Source of the DNA: Paraspadella gotoi
Taxonomy: Eukaryota; Chaetognatha
Assembly: GCA_051294375.1 (NCBI GenBank)
Contig: CM119266.1
Coordinates: 10,379,677 to 10,443,676, forward strand
DNA length: 64,000 bases
Direction: 5' to 3'
Below the pieces are notes generated by a model that saw nothing but the letters and a program-made list of their open reading frames with translations, was not told where the DNA came from and did not search any database. Below are positions 1 to 10,573 of the stretch, piece after piece. A program made the translations under genes and the position numbers. Every line of letters starts with the position of its first letter. Positions within the stretch are counted from its first letter, which is position 1.

Positions 1-3000
1 AAGTGGTGCTCCAATTGAGCCATTGTGCCCACAGAATAATCACAAAATTTACAGACGAACTTTTGTTGACTTCCGTGCATCTCCAGGTGACGTTGGTAAT
101 GAAGATGACTTTCGGTGCTGTAAGGACATCGGATGCAAAAAAATTGCGGAACGTGGCGTTCGGGAGATGCGGAGCCGAAACCGGGATCCGTCGATAGACG
201 CGATTCGTCCAAAGACGAATCGTCAGAGTTGCAGCTTTCCTCAGGAAAAACCGCTCGTTGGGACGTGGAGCCAGCGTCGAATTTACTGGGAAGATTGTCG
301 CGACCCACGATCGACGGGTCCGCGTCTTCGTAAATGTTCGACTTTTCCATGTGAACCTTCAAGTGATGCGACAATAAACCTTTGTTGCCCACGGTGTAGT
401 CGCAGTAGGGGCACTGAATAAGATCTTTACCATCCAAACCAGAGTGACGTCCGTGCATCTTTTCGTGCAGCTGTAAATTGACCTTTCTAACGTTCGTGTA
501 GGGACAATAGCGGCATCGATGTAACTTTCTGAATCCCCCGTCTTTGGTGAGATGACCGCTCTTGTTGACGACGTACCCACCGGAAACAACCCCGATCGAA
601 TGACGAAGAGGATTGCCAATTTCGGCGTTCCAATGACGCTGCAGGCTTTGTAGAGAAGCTTCATTTTCCGAAGTTTCTTCGGAATCCTCGGCGGGCGTCT
701 CGATCATCACGTTCGATCGTTCGACCGAGTCCCCCGGCATTTCCGGAATCGTTGGCATCGAAGCCGCGCGGTGATGACCGGAACCAGAGGCTGAACGGAA
801 GTGGTCGACGTTGTTCAGTTCGTGCGCTTCCTCAAGACTTAATTCAATCACCGCCGCGTCCGGAATTTCCGCGTGATTAGATCGAATGTGTTTGGTGATG
901 TCCCACTTCCAGTTGGAACGTTTGCGACAAACGCTACACATGAAAGGCCTGAGAAAAAATTAGAAAAAGGTAGGATAATTTAATTAAGTAGTTTTTATCA
1001 TAAATACTACTAATAAATTGACTTTCAAAAAACTTCTTTCGTTATATATGTTATTTATAATAAATTATAGAAATAACTGACTGGTACTGGTAATTTCACC
1101 TTAGATTAGAATCAACTATTTGCTGTCGTTGAATCTTTGAGGGCGGCAAATGTGCTGGCCTTAAACCAGACGTTTCTCCGTCGACGACAGGGGGATCGCC
1201 GCGAATTCCGTCCTGAACTTTGATTGGATTGCCAGATTCGACATCTCGATCCAAGCGAAAGGCTGGACTCAGATCCAACAGGCTAGCGAACATTGCTTGC
1301 TCTTTGCTCACACCGGGTGGTAGTTTATCACTAGAACCTTCAGACAAATGCTTGGATGAATACGGACCAAATATGCCTGTTATTTCATGTACCCTAATGT
1401 GCTGGGTAAGCTTCCCACGATGATTCACCCAATAATTACAATGTGGACATTTTAAGGGACTGTTGATGCTGTAACTGTGAAACTGCTGATGGTAAATAGA
1501 GTCTTTACAACTGTTTGTTGAATAGGGGCACTGCTCGCAATAATATTTTTTCAGCACATCATTAGCTACGTGGCTTTCATTGGCGTTGGAAGTGGAGGGA
1601 AGAGTGATAACAGGGCGCTGATTTCTTTGCCGTAAATATTCATTGAGTGTTGACTTAGCTTCTTCAGTCGACAATTCTATGACAGTAACGTTTGACACCT
1701 GAGGGTGTTTTTCTCTTATGTGTTTCATGATATCCCATTTCCAGTTTGACCGTTTTAAGCACGAACTGCACATAAAAGGACGGCTTCTTTCTACGTCGCC
1801 ACTGATTGGATGACCAGATGCCGTCAGAGGACGGGGTGGTTTACCCCCTTTGGAACCAACTTTGGAAGTAGTGGGCGTAAAAGAGTGTGATGGAGAGGTT
1901 GACTGTGGAATCACCCCAACGGGAAGCGTGGGAGTTCTTTGGAAAGGGACCATTGTGGGAAGACCCTCTCGAGTCTCTACCGCTATGATCGAGTCTTTTC
2001 GAGTGAAGGGAATAAGCAGTTGCTGCAAATCTTGTTCATTAAATCGACCGTAACTCTGAGACTTGGGCTGTGGTTTATTAACGCAAGACGATCCATTTTT
2101 GTTGGGTTTGAAATGACTAGGCGGTGGCAGCCCCGTATGCAAACGAGTGTGTTGTTTCAAAAGACGCTTTGCGCACACCCAATAGTCACAGAGTGTGCAT
2201 TTATAAGGATTTCCTTCTGATGGTGTGTGGTGCTGATTGTGCAAATCTAATAGAGCTATCTTCGAAGTCTTATAAGGACATATCGCGCACATGTGTTTTT
2301 TCGGGGGAGAAATCCTTGATGGCGTTCCAGGCATAGGCGGATCATCACTAATAGAATTTTCTAATGGATCTTGCGAAAGGTCCAAAGATATATCCGCCTC
2401 TTCGTCACTCGAACAATCGTTACCCACATTACTTTGGCCATATTCATCAATGAACAATTCATTCTCCGTACTCTCTCTTTTCGTCACCAGATTCAAGGCA
2501 GATTCCTGCTCCTTGTTAACCTCACAGGGAGTCATGAATATTTTTTCGTCGGATGTTAACGATTCAGATTTTAATGGCGACGACATCGGCGGCGTAATAT
2601 TATTCGGTAATGAAATTTCTGGACGCGGCGGAGTTTTTAAGACGGCAGACTCCGCATCAGCGGACGCAGAACTGACCGGGCTCAAGGGTCCATTTTCTGA
2701 CCTTCGGTATATTATTTCACTTTTCGGTTCAAAAGTGAAACTTCGACGATGACGCTCGTCTTTCTCGTATTTGATTTTATCACTTTGCGGTGAAACGTCG
2801 TCACAATCTAAGTTCTTTTTCACCACTTTATAAGCAATCTTAGATCCGGGATGACAAATCTCGATGTGATTGATCATATCTCCTCTCATGGAAGTCGTCG
2901 CCTCGCAAAGGCAGCACCTGAAAACGCATTCATTACGCGAGGACTGATCTTCGGAGAGCGGATTACAAGCGGCTACAATAGATTCTTTTCCATCCTCGGC

Positions 3001-6000
3001 ATCTATCGTCAATTCCTCCTCGGTATCCGGCAAAGACGGAGCCTCCTTCGATGATGAGTCGCCTGAGGCATGACGTAAAAATCCCGCATCGGGCTTGGCA
3101 GTCCACTGGGGGAACAAGGGAGTGCCTAAGGTTGAAGCAAAATGTGTTGCCGCGGCCACAAAATTCTCGCTTGAAAACGGCAATTGCATCCCCGTGATTT
3201 CGCCGGCTTTCGAAACAAAAGACTGCGGTATCACTTTGGTAGACTTATGGTCAACTTTATTGCGTTGGGCGACCAGGTTTTTGGCCCGCAATCTGGGATC
3301 CATTTCCATCACTGGCAGCTGGTTCCGCGACTCCAAATAAGACGTCAGAGTCGCTTGCGCCTCTTCCAATGCCATGACGATAATCTTTGCATTGCCTTGA
3401 TGAGCTTGGCCGATATGCTTGCGTAAATCCCATTTCCTAAAGATTTTTAAAATTAAAAAATTACCGTTTGTTCCTTTAAATATTGAATCAAGCATTTCTT
3501 ATTACCAATTAGATCTTTTCCCGCATTCTTTATGAATCATTGGAACCAAATCCAGTAAACGACGCCAGCGAAAAATGGAAGTGAAAATAGAAATAAAAAT
3601 TTAATAATTTTACAAAGAAAAATAAACTGATCATCTTAAACATACCCGAACACTTAAATGGTCTCATATAATTGTGTTTTTTCGGGACTCCAGCAGATAA
3701 GGACTGCGGTTTAACAGCATTTTGAATTCCTTCTAAAGCAGCAGATATGAGTGAAGATTTTTCCTTGGAAAAATCTTCAGGAATCGCCACTGGTTCTTCA
3801 TTTTGTGGCAGAGAAGAAACAGCGTCGGAATCACAACAGTCTGCCGAATTGCCAAAAAATTGTTCGCCAGAGCGCCGCTGGTGATGATGATGATGAGAGC
3901 TTCCCTCTTGATTACAGAGTTCTAGGTAATTTTGGATAGTGCTCTCCGCCTCCTCTGGAGGCATTTCCAACACCTGCGCTTCCGCGCACTTCGATGACGA
4001 CCTAAAAACAAAAAAATTATTAAAAGATGATTATGCGTATCATATACTGGAAAGAGAATACAAATTACAAAAAGGTTATCTTTGTTGTAAGGTAAAACGA
4101 ATAACATTAACCTTCTCCTCGAAAGTATTTAAAGGCGTTTAAAGGAAACATTTATGCTGTATCACGGCAACTAAATCAAACAAAAACAGATAGTGATGTG
4201 AAAAGCAGAGAAAATTAAAACGAGCGGAAATGAAAAAAGAAAGCACACACAATACAAGACACAGAAAGACCTACTTAGAGCAGCACAGAAAAAGTATCCG
4301 ACTTAACATCCTCGTTAAGCACCCTCTGAAATGAGGCTTCGTAAAAAGAAAATTATACATATTATGATTTAACTTTAATTCAAAAGCATTAAAATTTAAA
4401 TTTATTTTACCTAATATGTTTATTTATGTCCCATTTCCAGTTCGCACGTTTCCCACAGCCAGTACCTAGTTAAAGAAAACCACAAATTCAGTCTATGAGG
4501 TAAAGTTTCAAAATAATATAATTATTCTTAATAAAGCAATTAGTCGGAAATGGCATCAAATATGAGAAATTCTAAATCATTTATTAAACAAACATAGGAA
4601 CTCACATTTATATGGCTTTGTGTTTGCATGAACAATTTGATGAGCCCGCAATTTCGATGGCGCTGGAGCCTGACAAAGAAAACAACCCGTTTAACCTTAA
4701 GCCCAAATAGTACTTTTAGTATGAAAAACATAATTAAACATTAAGAACTTGGCTATTTTCTATTCTTAAACAAATAGTAATAAAATAATTATTAACACCA
4801 CATTAAAACTTGAAAACTATATCAAAATAATAGTCTTCATCACTTCAAAGTTAATTCTACTTCTCCTCTATTAACGAGAACTAAAACTAACGATGATCGA
4901 ATCATTGATCTTTGATCGACTTACAACGAAATCGCAATGCGGGCACTTTGTTCCGTGTTCCAAGTTCATCTTCGACGTTTTGTTCTCGGAGTCGGAAATG
5001 TCCGCTGCTGCTGCTGCTGCTGCTGCTTCTTCTCCTCCTCCTCCCCCAAGAGGACAGCCATCTGTCTCCGTTGCCAAGGAAACGCTCTCGTCGACATCCT
5101 CTTCTGGGACCTGGGGATTCTCCTCCGAGTTTGAGGTCACTTGCATGAGCGGATTTTCGTCTTGCGGCGATCCCACGTCCACCTCCTCCTCCGCATCCGA
5201 TGGGTCCTCATTTCCGGCGTCGGATCCGGCGAAAACTGCCGGTTCCACCCCCGGAACCGGCGAGAGGGTAATTGTCCTACGTCGCAGCGCGAACTGGGCG
5301 GCGTAGCGGCGCAACTCGTTCCTCTTCTTCCGCCGACGTCGCTCCTTCTCAAAACTGAGTCTTTCCAAAGCCTCGGAATCCTCGCTCTCTGCTTCGCCGC
5401 GCTGCTTGGGCGCCGACGCCGCGGGGGCGAGGCCTTCTCGCTCGATTCGCCTCTGAATGGCCTGGTTAAGGGCGGCCTCGGCGTCTTCGGGATCCTCCTC
5501 AACCTTGTCCACTCGATCGGAGGAGGCAAAGTGGATGACCTTGCGGTTCTTGGCAGGGTGATACTTGTCCAGATGGCGCGTCATGTCCCCGCGCCAGGAG
5601 GATCGGTAATCGCAGTAGCCGCAGCCGTAGGGTTTGGTTTTCGTGTGGATGCGCTCGTGTCGTTGGATCTCGCTCTTCCATTTGCCCACGTAAGGACATA
5701 GTTTGCAGGGATAGATTCCCTTCTTGTTTTCCGCGTCGCGAATGGCGTTAGGGGCGCTAATGTTGTGGGCCCTTCTGAGGTGAACGTTCAGATCGCCCTT
5801 CCATTTGTAGGTTTTGCAACACAACGTGCAACTAAAGCGGCGGTTGTAATAATTGTCTTTGGATTGCGAAGAGTCTCCGAAACCCGGCTTGATCTGCGGC
5901 GACGAGGAATCTCGCGATTCCGCTTTGAAGGCTCCGTCGGTTTCGGAGGCCGGAGTCTCGACGACGACGCCGGTGCTGGCGTGTATAACCACCGAAGGTT

Positions 6001-9000
6001 GGATCTTCCTCAGATACGGAGCCAAATAATTGTGGTTTTCCTCTCGCCATCTCCTCTTCCTCCAATCTCCCAGATTGAAGCCGTGTTTCTGTTTGAGATG
6101 GCGATTCAAGTCGGCGGCTCTTTTGTAGCTGGAAAGGCACTTGGTGCATTGATAAAGCGTTGCACCCTCATGATTGGCAATTATGTGGCTTTGAAGGTCA
6201 GGAATCGAAGCTGCGAGAGCGTTGCAAAAGTCGCACTTCAATTGCTTGTTGGGGTTGACCTTGAGAACTGTGGTGTCGCGGCTGCTCTCGGAAGAAAATC
6301 GAGCTTCCATTTCGCCGCTAGAATTTTCCTCATCCACGTCAGCCTTGAAACCATCATCCTTGCAGCCGGCGCTGCCGTCGATAACACCGATGCCTAGGGG
6401 TGTTTGCCACCCGTGTCGTTTAGCAGCGTGGGCATAGAGGCAAGATTCTTTGTTGGTGGGAAAGCCACAGAATTGGCAGTGAAAACGACACGAATCTTGA
6501 TGTCTTTTCTCGTGGGCTTCGAGCTTTGAATGAATAAACGTTGCATAAACGCAATGTGAGCATTTTAATGCTTTTAATGGTTTATGATTTGATTTGTGGT
6601 TGAAAAATTCGATACTTTTTGGTGTAGAATATTGACAGATATGACAACGATACAATTGGTTCGATTTGTGGGCCGAGCGAGCGTGCAAACCAAGTAAACG
6701 CTTGCTAAGAGCTCTGTAAAAACACTTGCCGCATTTAAACTTGCCTCGTCGTCGTTTAAAAGGAAACAAGAAATTGGGATTTGTAATACTTTCAATTTGA
6801 GGCGAAGATGAAACAGAAAGGCTCTCGTGAATCTTGTTGAAATTTTTTAATAATACTTCTGACGAACTTGTCATGAAAGAATAACCGCCTCCTTTTTCGG
6901 GAGCATCCATTTCAGGCTTGAGATGTAACGCCGATCTTGGATACTTGGGAACATTCAGACCATGAACCATCTTTTTGTGTCGATGCAACTTGTTTCGATA
7001 TCGCGTAGCGTATTCACAGCGGTCACAGGGGTAAACGTGAAATTTGGCCGAATGCTCGTTTATTTGATGGTAAAGAAAAAGACGAGACTTGGTCGTGCTG
7101 TATTTGCATACTTTACAGGTGTAGGTTCTGGAAAAGGCTGCGGGAGCAATTTGTCCACTTTTGACCGGAACACCGAAAGACGAAAAATGATCGTCTTCAT
7201 CGTCGATATCGTAGACTTCGTCCTGCTGCCGCCGAACCTCACAATCATTAGCTGGCTGCTGCTGCGGCACTTCAGCTTGACAGGAATATCCAGATAAGTT
7301 TCCTTTACCGAGACTGGGAGAAGCATGGCAGTTGTTTTCATGGCTCAACCATAGTGGCTCGATCTCCGTTTGAAAGTCACACTTGTGGCAAGAATAGGTC
7401 GGCGGGGACACTCCTAAAAATAAAACATAGGATGTAATTTAAATTAATAAATTAGAAAAAAAAAGTTTTAATGATTTTTTACAACGAATCTGTTTTTATT
7501 AAAAAACCGACATGTTTCGGCTTTTGAATTCGTTGTAAAAAATCATTAAAACTTTTTTCCGACTATCAAACTAACAACGAAAAAGAAAGGTTAATACATC
7601 AATTAATAAATTATAAATTAAATTAAACTCACCCGAAGATTGAACCACCGCATTCGACTTCTTATCACGATGTAAGGATTCGTGCCTTCGTAAACTTTCA
7701 ATGTGAACGGTGGAAAATTCACAGTGGGAGCAGGAATATTTCTGCAAAGATGTTTGAAACTATTGCTCTCATTTGGTTCATCGTTTATGATATGAAAATT
7801 TTCAATTTAAATTTCTGAATAAATTAAAGTATGCATGTAAAATTCAAATATGCAAAATCATCACCTGAGCATTTTCATCGTGGACAGTCTGAATATGTCT
7901 CCTCACGTTGTCTCGATAATAGGAAACAAATTTGCAATGCGGACAAGGAAATCTTTCGGACTTTTTGTGAACGGCGGCGACATGTCTCTTAAGATTGTTG
8001 CTCGAATTACTAAAGGGTGGAATAGAAAAACAGAACAAACATTGAAAGGCGGATCAATTTGAGAAAGAAGGAATAGAATAATCGCCAACCCTCCACGAAT
8101 AAAAATAATTAATGAAATAGGAGAAAAATTCTAACAAGGATTAGTAAAAAAGACGTATGGAAAAAAGGCAAACAAGGAAAAAGAAAAAAAATGTCTCCAC
8201 ATTTTACAGAATTAAAAAACCCTAAGAATTAAGCCTACAAATTAGAGTACAAGTCATCATTATATTTTAAATAAAACGAATAATACGAAAACTAATTCGA
8301 TGATAAATCGAATTAATCTCTCACCTCTGATAACCACATTCGGAACAGAAATACAAGGTCCTTCCCTCGACCGTCTCCGTCTTAAAGTCGTTGACGTCCT
8401 CGTCGGAGCCGAGAGTTTCCTTTTCCCGCGACCCCCTCCCTTCCTCGCCGCCAATCTCCGACCCCGTCGTCCCTCCTCCCTCTCCTCGGTCCCCGGATTC
8501 CGTCTTTGGCCCATCCGGGTCTCTCCCTTTCCCCTCCGCTTCGACTTCGGAGCCGAAATCGATCTGGAGCTCCACGTCCGAATCTTCCAAAGCATCGGCG
8601 ACTGGAAAAATAAAAGGGGGAAGGAAGAGAAGGGAGAAATAAGGAGAGAGTCACGGTGATGGCAAAGGTTTTTTTTTTTTTTTTTTGGCTCAACGAGCGA
8701 AAAACTTTTATTGCTTCTTCCACTAACTCTAGTTTTCATTTTTTCTTTCGATCTCTTTATCCCTCCGCGGGACTTTTTTTTTAAAAGTTTGATCGACCTT
8801 GGGGGATTTTATTTTGCAGGTGGGTTCGGCAAATTCGATAACTCAAGATAAGGTGGGTTTTCGATTTGGGATCAGAATTTGAAATTTGTCGAGAAGAGAC
8901 TGGGGAGGAAATGAGCAATCAAATTACTGGTACATCTCAAGAGAAACGGAGCGTTCTGGTCCCAATGACAACCCCGATAATAAAACCATTTTACTAAAGC

Positions 9001-9193
9001 CTTGATAACCAAGTTTAAATGACAAGGAAATCGTTTCGTGAACATTAAACAAAACTAGGTCCAACAAAACTGGATTAACAATCCAACATCAAAATGTTTG
9101 TGTAAGCTTACCGAATTCGGCGTAGCTCTTGCGCGCGATTCGCTGCCTTATCGGCCTGTCCCTAGAAGAAATTTCCAAAGACGAGTCCGACAT
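1..9193 (-). CDS. Giant multi-C2H2 zinc-finger protein (eleven coding exons, 3' end outside window)
   Basis: Presumed nuclear DNA-binding regulator. Exons, 5' to 3' on the minus strand: 9193-9112, 8601-8325, 8009-7865, 7741-7633, 7413-4925, 4669-4606, 4465-4411, 4001-3646, 3527-3506, 3436-1100, 948-<1. All ten junctions use GT/AG and keep phase, giving about 2294 residues before the edge. The start MSDSSLEISSRDRPIRQR is the first ATG of exon 1. About 28 C2H2 fingers are visible. Exons 2-4 hold three and exon 5 twelve, plus an acidic tail with poly-Ala and the first half of the next finger, CPHCDFV, completed by exon 6. From exon 7 a finger of type NWKWDIxKHI followed by an EEA helix recurs four times. 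Between fingers are acidic, Ser-rich disordered stretches. Fingers of the CxxCxYxT type recall REST/charlatan-like proteins, but I cannot assign orthology. Confidence 0.9.
3506..3527 (-). other. 22-nt coding microexon of the giant zinc-finger gene
   Basis: On the minus strand an AG acceptor precedes AATGCGGG and a GTAATAAG donor follows AATTG. The 22 nt restore the frame between the exon ending KCS+G (3646) and the exon starting G+KWDLRKHI (3436). The join reads KCSECGKRSNWKWDLRKH, a complete C2H2 finger matching the other module copies. Joining the flanking exons directly would shift the frame and destroy the finger. Confidence 0.88.
7463..7554. repeat. Hairpin repeat (MITE-like) in an intron of the giant zinc-finger gene
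   Basis: Two inverted arms of about 27 nt (7463-7489 and 7527-7554, around AATGATTTTTTACAACGAAT) flank a loop of about 37 nt. The loop contains GACATGTTTCGGCTTTT, also present near 23577. The hairpin lies in the intron between the exons at 7633 and 7413. No coding capacity. Confidence 0.7.
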
Positions 9194-10070
9194 TTCGGCA
9201 GCCGCAGACTTTCTTCGTCGTCTTTTTGGTCGTCACCGCGAAGTTGGAAAAGAAGAAAAAAAAAGTTTTGAAATTCGTCGGTGCGGAAATTGAAATTCTT
9301 CAAAAGTTGGTCCGAGTGTAAACGTCGATCATCATCGTCGTCGATTTCGTCGTCCTCTCTTTCTAGACGAGGAGAGAAACCGATTGGATCCCTCGACTAG
9401 AAATTGTGTTGGCCCCGAAAAAAAAAGGCCGGCGACGAGAGAAGGAAAAGTTAGCGGGGATCGAAGGCGAGAGTCGGAATAAAAAGAGGCGTGAGGCGAC
9501 CTACGAGGAATCAATGAGGGAAAAGTCGATCACTGTGTGATGAATTGGAGGGTGGAGGGGGGGTGTTGTTATTAAAGGATGGGGAAACCTCCATTGCAGA
9601 ATTGGGGTACGGAGGCAAAAAAAAACGCCTCCTCTCCCACTAAAGAGAAATTTGAGAGGAGAGAGAAAAAAAGAGAGAGAGAGAGAGATGCTCGAGTGGG
9701 AAAAATATTTGTTAGCAAGACAAAAAACCGAGAATCGAGGACTGGAAGGCAACAGTTGGGTATTTCTGGTAATCCGAATCTGAAAAACCGCTGCATAATT
9801 TTTTTTAAATAAGATCAAAACGAAAAATGATTGCTGATATCACAACTTATTTTTGTTCCCATGATGTGATACGAGCCAAAAAGACATTGCCAGAGATCAA
9901 AGACCAGAAACGGAAAACGGCCTCAATCGAGATTAGCGGCGCTCCGCCGCTGCTGACTGCGATCAATGCTGCGTACTCGGTTCGGCTAAGCAGCGCGGGC
10001 CACGGGTCCTGCTGGGCCGGGGGAGGCCAACCCGACAATTCCTCTCACAAATTCCCATTTCTTCTTGCAG
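9194..10070. promoter_or_regulatory. Region between divergent start codons, probable promoter/5' UTR
   Basis: This stretch separates the minus-strand start at 9193 from the possible plus-strand gene at 10071. It contains CGTCGT-rich and purine-rich (GA) sequence, a short GC-rich patch near 9940-10030 and a pyrimidine tract ending in CAG just before 10071. I see no TATA box that I can defend, so the promoter role is inferred from position only. Confidence 0.35.
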
Positions 10071-10573
10071 ATGGCAAACGAGCAACAATTGGCTTCTCTC
10101 TCATTGCAGCGGAGAGTTCCTTTTGAGCCGGGCTGTTCCATCTGCGGGTACCCTCATTGCATGCCGAACGTGGGGATAGACATGCTGAACCACTTTCGGG
10201 ATCACGTGATGATTGGTCCTTGTCTTGCCTCAACCATTTTATCGGGTTCGTTGATCGATAAGAATTCTGTCATGACAGTTTTGCTAGAAAAAGTTCTCAA
10301 AATTTAACTTGCAATCGTACGAAGCTTGAGAAAAATCCGACCAAAATTAAATGCAATAAACTGATCAAGTTTGAAAATTGATAATGATAATTGCAATTAG
10401 GTTTGAAATTAAGGGAAATGGAAAGCCAACCGCCAAAAATAGGGGCCGTTTTAATTCAAACAAAGAAAAAAAAGAAACCACAATCTGTAAAAACAGACGA
10501 AAATTATGGCAAAAGTTATTGGTGGCTCGAAGATGAATGGCGAAAAAATGAGAGCCTTGCCGTCTTGCCCTAG
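10071..10573 (+). CDS. Possible small single-zinc-finger protein, two coding exons
   Basis: Not a family I recognise. Exon 1 (10071-10245) begins with ATG immediately after a strong acceptor (CCCATTTCTTCTTGCAG) and ends at a GTTCGT donor. Exon 2 (10401-10573) follows an ATTAG acceptor. The phases fit (G+GT) and give about 115 residues. Exon 1 contains CSICGYPHC followed by LNHFRDH, a plausible CX2C...HX3H zinc site with an extra His-Cys inside. Exon 2 is Lys-rich and ends SYWWLEDEWRKNESLAVLP, stop at 10571. A 5' UTR intron or a trans-spliced leader is implied upstream. The donor is weak, so exon 1 could instead be a fragment or belong to another transcript. Confidence 0.4.

Noticed and set aside
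359-664. 101-codon minus-strand frame
   Set aside because: It is out of frame with the spliced zinc-finger exon 948-1, which shows clear C2H2 fingers in another frame.
5137-6397. Several 100-200-codon frames on both strands
   Set aside because: Shadows of the large zinc-finger exon 7413-4925; no domain and arginine-rich frameshift composition.
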